Shown here: positions 33,305-48,300 of the stretch, in pieces
How the letters are laid out: each line of letters starts with the position of its first letter
How positions within the stretch are numbered: the stretch's first letter is position 1
Assembly: GCF_020379485.1 (NCBI RefSeq)
Contig: NW_026014664.1
Span: forward strand, 56,155 to 120,154
DNA length: 64,000 nucleotides
From: Brassica napus
Taxonomy: Eukaryota; Streptophyta; Magnoliopsida; Brassicales; Brassicaceae
Direction of reading: 5' to 3'
Translations under genes and position numbers: made by a program
The notes under the pieces: generated by a model
Database searches by the model: none
What the model was told of the DNA's origin: nothing
What the model saw: the letters and a program-made list of their open reading frames with translations, nothing else

Positions 33305-36300
33305 AGCACGCTGACCCTTCCCGTGGACTGTTTGGGTGATTTTGGCCTAAGTGGGCTGTCTGTTCAGTACACGCAGAACGTCCATTGGTGTCCGCCAGCA
33401 CACACAGGACGTCTGTGGCTGTCTGTGGCTGTCGATCAGTAGACACAGGACGTCCGTGGCTGTCCGTGTGTGTCCATGTGTGTCCGTCAGCACACACAGG
33501 ACGTCTGTGGCTGTCCGTGTGTGTCCGTATGTGTCCGTCAGCACACAAAGGACGCCTGTGGCTGTCCATCAGTACATATATCAGCACGTTGGTCCTTGGA
33601 CTCATCACGCTGACCCTTCCCGTGGACTGTTTGGGTGACTTTGGTCCACGTGGGCTGTCTAATCAGTACACACAGGACGTCTGTGGGTGTCCGCCAGCAC
33701 ACAAAGGACTTCCGTGGCTGTCTGTGTGTGTCCGTGTGTGTTCGTCAGCACACACAGGACGTTCATGGCTGTCCATCAGTACACATATCAGCACGCTGGT
33801 CATTGGACTCAGCATGCTGGCCCTTCCCGTGGATTGTTCGGGTGATTTTATCCCACGTGGGCTGTCTGTTCAGTACACACACGACGTCTGTGGGTGTCCG
33901 TCAGCACACACAGCACATCTGTGTGTGTCCGTCAGCACACACAGGACGTCTGTGGCTGTCCGTGTGTGTCCATCAGCACACACAGGACGTCCGTGGCTGT
34001 CCATCAGTACACATATCAAGACGTTGGTCCTTGGACTCAGCACGCTAACCCTTCCCGTGGATTGTTTGGGTAATTTTGGCCCAAGTGTCCGCCAGCACAA
34101 ACAGGACATCTGTGGCTGTCTGTGGCTGTCCATCAGTAGACACATGACGTCTGTGGCTGTCCGTGTGTGTCCGTCAGCACACACAGGATGTCCGTTGCTG
34201 TGCGTGTGTGTCCTTGTGTGTCCGTCAGCACACACAGGACATCTGTGGCTGTCCATCAGTACACATATCAGCACGTTGGTCCTCGGACTCAGCACGCTGA
34301 CCCTTCCCGTGGATGGTTCGGGTGATTTTGGCCCACATGGGCTGTCAGTTCAGTACACACAGGACGTTTGTGGGTGTCCGCCAGCACACACAGGACGTCC
34401 ATGGCTATCCGTGTGTGTCCGTGTGTGTCCTTCTGTTTCCGTCAGAACACACAGGTAGTCTGTGGCTGTTCATCAGTACACATATCAGCACGTTGGTCCC
34501 TGGACTCAGGACGCTGGCCCTTCCCGTGGACTGTTTGGGTGATTTTGGCCCAGGTGGGCTGTCTTTGAGTACACACAGGACGTCTGTGGGTGTCCGTCAG
34601 CAGACACAGGACGTCTGTGTGTGTCCGTCAGCACACACAGGACGTCCGTGGCTGTCCGTGTGTGTCTGTTTGTGTCCATCAGCACACACAGGACGTCTGT
34701 GGCTGTCCATCAGTATACATATCAGCACGTTCGTCCTTGGACTCAGCACGCTGACCCTTCCCATGGACTGTTTGGGTGATTTCGGCCAAAGTGGGCTGTC
34801 TGTTCAGTACATACAGAACGTCCGTTGGTGTCCGCCAGCACACATAGGGCGTATGTGGCTGTCTGTGGCTGTCCATCAGCAGACACAGGACGTCTGTGGC
34901 TGTTTGTGTGTGTCCGTCAGCACACACAGGACGTCCGTGGCTGTCCATGTGTGTCCGTATGTGTCCGTCAGTACACAAAGGACGTCCGTGGCTGTCCGTG
35001 TGTGTCTGTGTGTTTCCGTCAGCACACACAGGACGTTCGTGGCTGTCCATCAGTACACATATCAGCACGCTGGTCCTTGGACTCAGCATGCTGGCCCTTC
35101 CCGTGGACTGTTTGGGTGATTTTAACCCACGTGGGCTGTCTGTTCAGTACACACACGACGTCTGTGGGTGTATGTCAGCACACACAGGACGTCCGTGTGT
35201 GTCCGTCAGCACACACAGGACGTCTGTGGCTGTCCGTGTGTGTCCATCAGCACACACAGGACGTCCGTGGCTGTCCATCAGTACACATATCAGGACGTTG
35301 GTCCTTGGACTCAGCACACTAACCTTTCCCGTGGACTGTTTGGGTAATTTTGGCCCATGTGTCCGCCAGTACACACAGGACGTCTGTGGCTGTCCATCAG
35401 CAGACACATGACGTTTGTGGCTGTCCGTGTGCGTCCGTCAGCACACACATGACGTCCGTTGCTGTGCGTGTGTGTCCGTGTGTGTCCGTCAGCACACACA
35501 GGACATCTGCGGCTGTCCATCAGTACACATATCAGCACGTTGGTCCTCGGACTCAGCACGCCGACCCTTCCCGTGGATGGTTTGGGTGATTTTGGCCCAC
35601 GTGGGCTGTCTGTTCAGTACAGACAGGACGTTTGTGGGTGTCCGCCAGCACACACAGGACGTCCATGGCTATCCGTGTGTGTCCGTGTGTGTCCTTCTGT
35701 GTCCGTCAGCACACACAGGTCGTCCGTGGCTGTTCATCAGCACACACAGGATGTCTGTGGGTGTTCGTCAGCACACACAGGATGTCTGTGGGTGTTCGTC
35801 AGCACACACAGGATGTCTGTGGGTGTCCGTCAGCACACACAGGACGTCCGTGTGTGTTCATCAGCACACACAGGACGTTCATGGCTGGCCTTGTGTGTCC
35901 GTGTGTGTCCGTCAGCACACACAGGACGTCTGTGGCTGTCCATCAGTACACATATCAGCACGCTGGTCCTTGGACTCAGCACGCTGGCCCATTCCGTGGA
36001 CTGTTCGGGTGAAATTGGCCCACGTGGGCTGTCTGTTGAGTACACACAGGACGTCTGTGGGTGTCCGTCAGCACACACAGGACGTCCGTGTGTGTCCGTC
36101 AGCACACACAGGACGTCCGTGGCCGTCCGTGTGTGTCTGTGTGTGTCCATCAGCGCACACAAGACGTCTGTGGCTGTCCATCAGTACACATATCAGCACG
36201 TTCGTCCTTGGACTCAGCACGCTGACCCTTCCCATGGACTGTTTGGGTGCTTTTGGCCTAAGTGGGCTGTCTGTTCGGTACACACAGAACATCCGTTGGT

Positions 36301-39300
36301 GTCCGCCAGCACACACAGGACGTATGTGGCTGTCCGTGGCTGTCCATCAGCAGACAGATGACGTCTGTGGCGGTTCGTGTGTGTCTGTGTGTGTCCGTCA
36401 GCACACACAGGACGTCTGTGGCTGTCCGTGTGTGTCCGTATGTGTCCGTCAGCACACAAAGGACATCCGTGTGTGTCTGTGTGTTTCCGTCAGCACACAC
36501 AGGACGTTCGTGGCTGTCCATCCGTACACATATCAGCACGCTGGTCTTTGGACTCAGCATGCTGGCCCTTCCCGTAGACTGGTCGGGTGATTTTAGCCCA
36601 CGTGGGCTGTCTGTTCAGTACACACGGGACGTCCGTGGGTGTCCGCCAGCACACAAAGGACGTCCGTGGCTGTCCGTGTGTGTCCGTTAGCACACACAGG
36701 ACGTTCGTGGCTGTCCATCAGTAAACATGTCAGCACACTGGTCCTTGGACTCAGCACGCTGACCCTTCCCGTGGACTGTTTGGGTGATTTTGGCCTAATT
36801 GGGCTGTCTGTTCAGTACACACAGAACGTCCGTTGGTGTCCGCCAGCACACACAGGACGTATGTGGCTGTCCATGGCTGTCCATCAGCAGACACAGGACG
36901 TCTTTGGCTGTTCGTGTGTGTCTGTGTGTCTCCGTCAGCACACACAGGACGTCTGTGGCTGTCGGTGTGTGTCCGTATGTGTCCGTCAACACACAAAGGA
37001 CATCCGTGGCTGTCCATCAGTACACATATTAGCACGTTGGTCCTTGGACTCAGCACACTGACCCTTCCTGTGGACTGTTTGGGTGATTTTGGTCCAAGTG
37101 GGCTGTCTGTTCAGTACACACAAGACGTCCGTGGGTGTCCTCCAGCACACAAAAGACGTTTGTGGCTGTCCGTGTGTGTCCGTCAGCACACACATGACGT
37201 TCGTGGCTGTCCATCAGTACACATATCAGCACGCTGATCCTTGGATTCAGCATGCTGGCCTTTCCCATGGACTGTTCGGGTGATTTTAGCCCACGTGGGC
37301 TGTCTGTTCAGTTCACACTTAACTTCTGTGGGTGTCCGTCAGCACACACAGGACGTCCGTGTGTGTCCGTCAGTACACACATGATGTCTGTGGCGGTCCG
37401 TGTGTGTCCATCAGCACACACAGGACGTCCGTGGCTGTCCATCAGTACACATATCAGGACGTTGGTCCTTGGACTCAGCACGCTAACCCTTCCCGTGGAC
37501 TGTTTGGGTAATTTTGGCCCAAGTGTCCGCCAGCACACACAGGACATCTGTGGCTGTCTGTGGCTGTCCATCAGCAGACACATGACATCTGTGGCTATCC
37601 GTGTGTGTCCGTCAGCACACACAGGACGTCCGTGGGTGTCCGCCAGCACACACAGGACGACCGTGGCCGTCCGTGGCTGTCCAGCAGCACACACAGGACG
37701 TCTGTGGGTGTCATTCAGCACACACAGGACGTCTGTGGGTGTCCGTCAGCACACACAGGACGTCCGTGTGTGTTCGTCAGCACACACAGGACGTTCGTGG
37801 CTGGCCTTGTGTGTCCGTGTGTGTCGTCAGCACACACACGACGTCTGTGGCTGTCCATCAGTACACATATCAGCACGCTGGCCCTTCCCGTGGACTGTTC
37901 GGGTGATTTTATCCCACGTGGGCTGTCTGTTCAGTACACACACGACGTCTGTGGGTGTCCGTCAGCACACACAGGACATCTGTGTGTGTACGTCAGCACA
38001 CACAGGACGTCTGTGGCTGTCCGTGTGTGTCCATCAGCACAAAGAGGACGTCCGTGGCTGCCATCAGTACACATATCAGGACGTTTGTCCTTGGACTCAG
38101 CACGCTAACCCTTCCCGTGGACTGTTTGGGTAATTTTGGCCCAAGTGTCTGCCAGCACAAACAGGACATCTGTGGCTGTATGTGGCTGTCCATCAGTAGA
38201 CACAGGACGTCTGTGGCTGTCCGTGTGTGTCCGTCAGCACACACAGGACGTCCGTTGCTGTGCGTGTGTGTCCGTGTGTGTCCGTCAGCACACATAGGAC
38301 ATCTGTGGCTGTCCATCAGTACACATATCAGCACGTTGGTCCTCGGACTCAGCACGCTGACCCTTCCCGTGGATGGTTCGGGTGATTTTGGCCCACGTGG
38401 GCTGTCAGTTCAGTACACACAGGACGTTTGTGGGTGTCCGCCAGCACACACAGGACGTCCATGGCTATCCGTGTGTGTCCGTGTGTGTCCTTCTGTTTCC
38501 ATCAGAACACACAGGTAGTCCGTGGCTGTTCATCAGTACACATATCAGCACGTTTGTCCTTGGACTCAGGACGCTGGCCCTTCCCGTGGACTGTTTGGGT
38601 GATTTTGCCCACGTAGGCTGTCTGTTCAGTACACACAGGACGTCCGTGGGTGTCCGCCAGCACACACAGGACGTCTGTGGGTGTCCGTCAGCACACACAT
38701 GACGTCTATGGGTGTTCGTCAGCACACACAGGATGTCTGTGGGTGTCCGTCAGCACACACAGGACGTCCGTGTGTGTTCATCAGCACACACAGGACGTTC
38801 GTGGCTGGCATTGTGTGTCCGTGTGTGTCCGTCAGCACACACAGGACGTCTGTGGCTGTCCGTCAGCACACACAGGACGTCTGTGGCTGGTCCTTGAACT
38901 CAGCACGCTGGCCCTTCCCGTGGACTGTTCGGGTGAAATTGGCCCACGTGGGCTGTCTGTTGAGTACACACAGGACGTCTGTGGGTGTCCGTCAGCACAC
39001 ACAGGACGTCTGTGTGTGTCCGTCAGCACACACAGGACGTCCGTGGCTGTCCGTGTGTGTCTGTTTGTGTCCATCAGCACACACAGGACGTCTGTGGCTG
39101 TCTATCAGTACACATATCAGCACGTTCGTCCTTGGACTCAGCACGCTGACCCTTCCCATGGACTGTTTGGGTGATTTTGGCCAAAGTGGGCTATCTGTTC
39201 AGTACACACAGAACGTCCGTTGGTGTCCGCCAGCACACACTGGGCGTATGTGGCTGTCCGTGGCTGTCCATCAGCAGACACAGGACGTCTGTGGCTGTTC

Positions 39301-42300
39301 ATGTGTGTCCGTGTGTGTCCGTCAGCACACACAGGACCTCCGTGTGTGTCCGTATGTGTCTGTCAGCACACAAAGGACGTCCGTGGCTGTCCGTGTGTGT
39401 CTGTGTGTTTCCGTCAGCACACACAGGACGTTCGTGGCTATCCATCAGTACACATATCAGCACGCTGGTCCTTCCCGTGGACTGTTCGGGTGATTTTAAC
39501 CCACGTGGCCTTTCTGTTCAGTACACACACGACGTCTGTGGGTGTCCGTCAGCACACACAGGACGTCCGTGTGTGTCCGTCAGCACACACAGGACGTCTG
39601 TGGCTGTCCGTGTGTGTCGATCAGCACACACAGGACGTCCGTGGCTGTCCATCAGTACACATATCAGGACGTTGGTCCTTGGACTCAGCACACTAACCTT
39701 TCCCGTGGACTGTTTGGGTAATTTTGGCCCAAGTGTCCGCCAGTACACACATGACGTCTGTGGCTGTCTGTGGATGTCTATCAGCAGACACATGACGTCT
39801 GTGGCTATCCTTGTGTGTCCGTCAGCACACACAGGACGTCCGTGGGTGTCCGCCAGCACACAAAGGACGACCGTGGCTGTCCGTGGCTGTCCGGCAACAC
39901 ATACAGGACGTCTGTGGGTGTCCGTCAGCACACACAGGACGTCTGTGGGTGTCCGTCAGCACACACAGGACGTCCGTGTGTGTTCGTCAGCACACACAGG
40001 ACGTTTGTGGCTGGCCTTGTGTGTCCGTGCGTGTCGTCAGCACACACACGACGTCTGTGGCTGTCCATCAGTACACATATCAGCACGCTGGCCCTTCCCG
40101 TGGACTGTTCGGGTGAAATTGGCCGACGTGGGCTGTCTGTTGAGTACACACAGGACGTCTGTGGGTGTCTGTCAGAACACAGGACGTCCGTGTGTGTCCG
40201 TCAGCACACACAGGACGTCCGTGTGTGTCTGTGTGTGCCCATCAGCACACACATGACGTCTGTGGCTGTCCATCAGTACACATATCAGCACGTTGGTCCT
40301 TGGACTCAGCACGCTGAACCTTCCCGTGGACTGTTTGGGTGATTTTGGTCCACGTGGGCTGTCTGTTCATTACACACAGGACGTCTGTGGGTGTCCTCCA
40401 GCACACAAAGGACGTCCGTGGCTGTCTGTGTGTGTCCGTGTGTGTCCGTCAGCACACACAGGACATTCGTTGCTGTCCATCAGTACACATATCAGCACGC
40501 TGGTCATTGGACTCAGCATGCTGGCCCTTCCCGTAGACTGTTTGGGTGATTTTAGCCCACGTGGGCTGTCTGTTCAGTACACACACGGCGTCTAAGGGTG
40601 TCCGTCAGCACACACAGGACATCCGTGTGTGTCCGTCAGCACACACAGGACGTCTGTGGCTTTCCGTGTGTGTCCATCAGGACACACAGAACGTCCGTGG
40701 CTGTCCATCAGTACACATATCAGGACGTTGGTCCTTGGACTCAGCACGCTAACCCTTCCCGTGGACTGTTTGGGTAATTTTGGCCCAAGTGTCCGCCAGC
40801 GCACACAGGACGTCTGTGGCTGTCTGTGGCTGTCTGTGGCTGTCCAACAGCAGACACAGGAGTGTCTGTGGCTGTCCGTGTGTGTCTGTCAGCACACAGG
40901 AAGTCCGTTGCTGTGCGTGTGTGTCCGTCAGCACACACAGGACATCTGTGGCTGTCCATCAGTACACATATAAGCACGCTGACCCTTGGTTGGGGTGATT
41001 TTGGCCCAGTGGGCTGTCTGTTCAGTACACACAGGACGTCTGTGGGTGTCCGCCAGCACACACAGGACGTTCGTGGCTGTCCGTGTGTGTCCTTCTGTGT
41101 CCGTCAGCACACACAGGTCGTCCATGGCTGTTCATCAGTACACATATCAGCACGTTGGTCCTTGGACTCAGGACGCTGGCCCTCCCCGTGGACTGTTTGG
41201 GTGATTTTGGCCCACGTGGGCTGTCTGTTCAGTACACACAGGACGTCTGTGGGTGTTTGTCAGCACACATAGGACGTCTGTGGGTGTCCGTCATAACACA
41301 CAGGACGTCTGTGGGTGTCCGTCAGCACACACAGGACGTCCGTGTGTGTTTGTCAGCACACACAGGACGTTCGTGGCTGGCCTTGTGTGTTTGTGTGTGT
41401 CCGTCAGCACACACAGGACGTCTGTGGCTGTCCATCAGTACACATATAAGCACGCTGGTCCTTGGACTCAGCACGCTGACCCTTCCCGTGGACTGTTTGG
41501 GTGATTTTGGTCCACGTGGGCAGTCTGTTCAGTACACACAGGACGTCCGTGGGTGTCCGCCAGCACACAAAGGACGTTCGTGGCTGTCCGTGTGTGTCCG
41601 TCAGTAGACATAGGACGTTCGTGGCTGTCCATCAGTACACATATTAGCACGCTGATCCTTGGATTCAGCATGCTGGCCTTTCCCATGGACTGTTCGGGTG
41701 ATTTTAGCCCACATGGGCTGTCTGTTCAATTCACACACAACGTCTGTGGGTGTCCGTCAGCACACACAGGACGTCCGTGTGTGTCCGTCAGCACACACAG
41801 GACGTCCGTGTGTGTCCGTCAGCACACACAGGACGTCCATGGGTGTCCGCCAGCACACACAGGACGACCGTGGCTGTCCGTGGCTGTCCGGCAGCACACA
41901 CAGGACGTCTGTGTGTGTCCGTCAGCACACACAGGCCATCTGTGAGTGTCCGTCAGCACACACAGGACGTCTGTGAGTGTCCGTCAGCACACACAGGACG
42001 TCCGTGTATGTTCGTCAGCACACACAGTACGTTCATGGCTGGCCTTTTGTGTCCGTGTGTGTCCGTCAGCACACACACGACGTCTGTGGCTGTCCATCAG
42101 TACACATATCAGCACGCTGGTCCTTGAACTCAGCACGCTGGCCCTTCCCGTGGACTGTTCGGGTGAAATTGGCCGACGTGGGTTGTCTGTTGAGTAAACA
42201 CAGGACGTCTGTGGGTGTCCATCAGAACACACAAGACGTCCGTGAGTGTCCGTGTGTGTCCGTCAGCACACACAGGACGTCCGTGTTTGTGTGTGTGCCC

Positions 42301-42359
42301 ATCAGCACACATAGGACGTCTGTGGCTGTCCATCACTACACATATCAGCACGTTGGTCC

Positions 42360-45300
42360 TTGGACTCAGCACGCTGACCCATCTCGTGGACTGTTTGGGT
42401 GATTTTGGTCCACGTGGGCTGTCTGTTCAGTACACACAGGACGTCTGTGGGTGTCCGCCAGCACACAAAGGACGTCTGTGGCTGTCTGTGTGTATCCGTG
42501 TGTGTCCGTCAGCACACACAGGACGTTCGTTGCTGTCCATCAGTACACATATCAGCACGCTGGTCATTGGACTCAGCATGCTGGCCCTTCCCGTAGACTG
42601 TTTGGGTGATTTTAGCGCACGTGGGCTGTCTGTTCAGTACCAACACGACGTCTAAGGGTGTCCGTCAGCACACACAGGACATCCGTGTGTGTCCGTCAGC
42701 ACACACAGGACGTCTGTGGCTTTCCGTGTGTGTCCATCAGGACACACAGAACGTCCGTGGCTGTCCATCAGTACACATTTCAGGACGTTGGTCCTTGGAC
42801 TCAGCACGCTAACCCTTCCCGTGGACTGTTTGGGTAATTTTGGCCCAAGTGTCCGCCAGCGCACACAGGACGTCTGTGGCTGTCTGTGGCTGTCCAACAG
42901 CAGACACAGGACGTCTGTGGCTGTCCCTGTGTGTCCGTCAGCACACACAGGACGTCCGTTGCTGTGCGTGTGTGTCCGTCAGCACACACATGACATCTGT
43001 GGCTGTCCATCAGTACACATATCAGCACGTTGGTCCTCGGACTCAGCACGCTGACCCTTCCCGTGGACGGTTGGGGTGATTTTGGCCCAGTGGGCTGTCT
43101 GTTCAGTACACACAGGACGTCTGTGGGTGTCCGCCAGCACACACAGGACGTCCGTGGCTGTCCGTGTGTGTCCTTCTGTGTCCGTCAGCACACACAGGTC
43201 GTCCGTGGCTGTTCATCAGTACACATATCAGCACGTTGGTCCTTGGACTCAGGACGCTGGCCCTCCCCGTGGACTGTTCGGGTGATTTTGGCCCACGTGG
43301 GCTTTCTGTTCAGTACACACAGGACGTCTGTGGGTGTTTGTCAGCACACATAGGACGTCTGTGGGTGTCCGTCATAACACACAGGACGTCTGTGGGTGTC
43401 CGTCAGCACACACAGGACGTCCGTGTGTGTTTGTCAGCACACACAAGACGTTCGTGGCTGGCCTTGTGTGTTTGTGTGTGTCCGTCAGCACACACAGGAC
43501 GTCTGTGGCTGTCCATCAGTACACATATCAGCACGCTGGTCGTTGGACTCAGCACACTGGTCGTTGGACTCAGCACGCTGGCCCTTCCCGTGGACTGTTC
43601 GGGTGAAATTGGCCCACCTGGGCTGTCTGTTGTGTACACACAGGACGTCTGTGGGTGTCTGTCAGCACACACAGGACGTCTGTGGGTGTCTGTCAGCACA
43701 CACAGGACGTCCGTGTGTGTCCGTCAACACACACAGGACGTCTGTCCGTCAACACACACAGGACGTCTGTGGCTGTCCGTGTGTGTCTGTGTGTGTCCAT
43801 CAGCACACACAGGACATCCGTGGCTGTCCATCACTACACATATCAGCACATTGGTCCTTGGACTCAGGATGCTGACCCTTCCCATTGACTGTTTGGGTGA
43901 TTTTGGCCTAAGTGGGCTGTCTGTTCAGTACAAACAGAATGTCCGTTGGTGTCCGCCAGCACACAAAGGACGTCTGTGGCTGTCCGTGTGTGTCCGTCTG
44001 TGTCCGTGTTTGTCCGTCAGCACACACAGGACGTTCGTGGCTGTCCATCAGTACACATATCATCACGATGGTCCTTGGACTCAGCATGCTGGCCCTTCCC
44101 GTGGACTGTTCGGGTGATTTTAGCCCACGTGGGCTGTCTGTTCAGTACACACAGGACGTCCGTGGTGTCCGGCAGCACACAAAGGACGTCCGTGGCTGTC
44201 CGTGTGTGTCCATCAGCACACACAGGACGTTCGTGGCTGTCCAACAGTACACATATCAGCACGCTGGTCCTTGGACTCAGCACGCTGACCCTTCCTGTGG
44301 ACTGTTTGGGTGATTTTGGTCCACGTGGGCTGTCTGTTCAGTACACACAGGACGTTCGTGGCTGTCCATCAGTACACATATTAGCACGCTGATCCTTGGA
44401 TACAGCATGCTGGCCTTTCCCATGGACTGTTCGGGTGATTTTAGCCCACGTGGGCTGTCTGTTCAGTTCACACACAACGTCGTGGGTGTCCGTCAGCACA
44501 CACAGGACGTCCATGTGTGTCCGTCAGCACACACAGGACGTCCGTGTGTGTCCGTCAGCACACACAGGACGTCTGTGGCTGTCCGTGTGTGTCCATCAGC
44601 ACACACACGACGTCCGTGGCTGTCCATCAGTACACATATCAGGACGTTGGTCCTTGGACTCAGCACGCTAACCCTTCCCGTGGACTGTTTGGGTAATTTT
44701 GGCCCAAGTGTCCGCCAGCACACACAGGACATCTGTGGCTGTCTGTGGCTGTCCATCAGCAGACACATGACGTATGTGGCTTTCCGTGTGTGTCCGTCAG
44801 CACACACAGGACGTCCATGGGTGTCCGCCAGCACACACAGGACGACCGTGGCTGTCCGTGGCTGTCCGGCAGCACACACAGGACGTCTGTGGGTGTCCGT
44901 CAGCACACCCAGGCCGTCTGTGGGTGTCCGTCAGCACACACAGGACGTCTGTGAGTGTCCGTCAGCACACACAGGACGTCCATGTGTGTTCGTCAGCACA
45001 CACAGGACGTTCGTGGCTGGCCTTGTGTGTCCGTGTGTGTCCGTCAGCACACACACGACGTCTGTGGCTGTCCATCAGTACACATATCAGCACGCTGGTC
45101 CTTGGACTCAGCACGCTGGCCCTTCCCGTGGACTGTTCGGGTTAAATTGCCCGACGTGGGTTGTCTGTTGAGTACACACAGGACGTCTGTGGTTGTCCAT
45201 CAGAACACACAGGACGTTCGTGTGTGTCCGTCAGCACACACAGGACGTCCGTGTGTGTCTGTGTGTGCCCATCAGCACACACATGACGTCTGTGGCTGTC

Positions 45301-48300
45301 CATCAGTACACATATCAGCACGTTGGTCCTTGGACTCAGCACACTGACCCTTCCCGTGGACTGTTTGGGTGATTTTGGTCCACGTGGGCTGTCTGTTCAG
45401 TACACACAGGACGTCTGTGGGTGTCCGCCAGCACACAAAGGACGTCCGTGGCTGTCTGTGTGTGTCCGTGTGTGTCCGTCAGCACACACAGGACGTTCGT
45501 TGCTGTCCATCAGTACACATATCAGCGCGCTGGTCACTGGACTCAGCATGCTGGCCCTTCCCGTGGACTGTTTGGGTGATTTTAGCCCACGTGGGCTGTC
45601 TGTTCAGTACACACACGACGTCTGTGGGTGTCTGTCAGCACACACAGGATGTCCGTCTGTGTGCGTCAGCACACACAGGATGTCCGTCTGTGTGCGTCAG
45701 CACACACAGGACGTCTGTGGCTGTCCGTGTGTGTCCATCAGCACACACAGGACGTCTGTGGCTGTCCATCAGTACACATTTCAGGACGTTGGTCCTTGGA
45801 CTCAGCACGCTAACCCTTCCCGTGGACTGTTTGGGTAATTTTGGCCCAAGTGTCCGCCAGCGCACACAGGACGTCTGTGGCTGTCTGTGGCTGTCCAACA
45901 GCAGACACAGGACGTCTGGGGCTGTCCGTATGTGTCCGTCAGCACACACAGGACGTCCGTTGCTGTGCGTGTGTGTCCGTCAGCACACACAGGACATCTG
46001 TGGCTGTCCATCAGTACACATATCAGCACGTTGGTCCTCGGACTAATCACGCTGACCCTTCCCGTGGACGGTTGGGGTGATTTTGGCCCATTGGGTTGTC
46101 TGTTCAGTACACACAGGACGTCTGTGGGTGTCCGCCAGCACACACAGGACGTCCGTGGCTGTCCGTGTGTGTCCTTCTGTGTCCGTCAGCACACACAGGT
46201 CGTCTGTGGCTGTTCATCAGTACACATATCAGCACGTTGGTCCTTGGACTCAGGACGCTGGCCCTCCCCGTGGACTGTTTGGGTGATTTTGGCCCACGTG
46301 GGCTGTCTGTTCAGTACACACAGGACGTCTGTGGGTGTTTGTCAGCACACATAGGACGTCTGTGGGTGTCCGTCATTACACACAGGACGTCTGTGGGTGT
46401 CCGTCAGCACACACAGGACGTCCGTGTGTGTTTGTCAGCACACACAGGACGTTCGTGGCTGGCCTTGTGTGTTGTTGTGTGTCCGTCAGCACACACAGGA
46501 CGTCTGTGGCTGTCCATCAGTACACATATCAGCACGCTGGTCCTAGGACTCAGCATGCTGGCCCTTCCCGTGGACTGTTCGGGTGTAATTGGCCCACCTG
46601 GGCTGTCTGTTGTGTACACACAGGACGTCTGTGGGTGTCCGTCAGCACACACAGGACGTCCGTGTGTGTCCGTCAACACACACAGGACGTCTGTGGCTGT
46701 CCGTGTGTGTCTGTGTGTGTCCATCAGCACACACAGGATATCCGTGGCTGTCCATCACTACACTTATCAGCACGTTGGTCCTTGGACTCAGCACGCTGAC
46801 CCTTCCCATGGACTGTTTGGGTGATTTTGGCCTAAGTGGGCTGTCTGTTCAGTACACACAGAATGTCCGTTGGTGTCCGCCAGCACACAAAGGACGTCTG
46901 TGGCTGTCCGTGTGTGTCCGTCTGTGTCCGTGTTTGTCCGTCAGCACACACAGGACGTTCGTGGCTGTCCATCAGTACCCATATCATCACGATGGTCCTT
47001 GGACTCAGCATGCTGGCCCTTCCCGTGGACTGTTCGGGTGATTTTAGCCCACGTGGGCTGTCTGTTCAGTCCACACAGGACGTCCGTGGGTGTCCGGCAG
47101 CACACAAAGGACGTCCGTGGCTGTCCGTGTGTGTCCATCAGCACACACAGGACGTTCGTGGCTGTCCATCAGTACACATATCAGCACGCTGGTCCTTGGA
47201 CTCAGCACGCTGGTCCTTGGACTCAGCACGCTGGTCCTTGGACTCAGCACGCTGGTCCTTGGACTCAGCACGCTGACCCTTCCTGTGGACTGTTTGGGTG
47301 ATTTTGGTCCACGTGGGCTGTCTGTTCAGTACACACAGGACGTCCGTGGGTGTCCGCCAGCACACAAAGGACGTTCGTAGCTGTCCGTGTGTGTCCGTCA
47401 GCACACACAGGACGTTCGTGGCTGTCCATCAGTACACATATTAGCACGCTGATCCTTGGATACAGCATGCTGGCCTTTCCCATGGACTGTTCGAGTGATT
47501 TTAGCCCACGTGGGCTGTCTGTTCAGTTCACACAGGACGTCCGTGTGTTTCCGTCAGCACACACAGGACGTCCGTGTGTGTCCGTCAGCACACACAGGAC
47601 GTCTGTGGCTGTCCGTGTGTTACCATCAGCACACACAGGACGTCCGTGTGTGTCCGTCAGCACACACAGGACGTCTGTGGCTGTCCGTGTGTGTCCATCA
47701 GCACACACAGGACGTCCGTGGCTGTCCATCAGTACACATATCAGGACGTTGGTCCTCGGACTCAGCACGCTAACCCTTCCCGCAGACTGTTTGGGTAATT
47801 TTGGCCCAAGTGTCCGCCAGCACACACAGGACATCTGTGGCTGTCTGTGGCTGTCCATCAGCAGACACATGACGTCTGTGGCTTTCCGTGTGTGTCCGTC
47901 AGCGCACACAGGACGTCCATGGGTGTCCGCCAGCACACACAGGACGACCGTGGCTGTCCGTGGCTGTCCGGCAGCACACACAGGACGTCTGTGGGTGTCC
48001 GTCAGCACACCCAGGCCGTCTGTGGGTGTCCGTCAGCACACACAGGACGTCTGTGAGTGTCCGTCAGCACACACAGGACGTCCGTGTGTGTTCGTCAGCA
48101 CACACAGGACGTTCGTGGCTGGCCTTGTGTGTCCGTGTGTGTCCGTCAGCACACACACGACGTCTGTGGCTGTCCATCAGTACACATATCAGCACGCTGG
48201 TCCTTAGACTCAGCACGCTGGCCCTTCCCGTGGACTGTTCGGGTGAAATTGGCCGACGTGGGTTGTCTGTTGAGTACACACAGGACGTCTGTGGGTGTCC

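Noticed and set aside
33385..36590. Long open frames in the satellite (for example 33385-34458 and 35415-36590, up to 391 codons)
   Set aside because: They translate a 31-bp repeat through rotating frames, exist on both strands and in all frames, and have no promoter, domain or codon bias.
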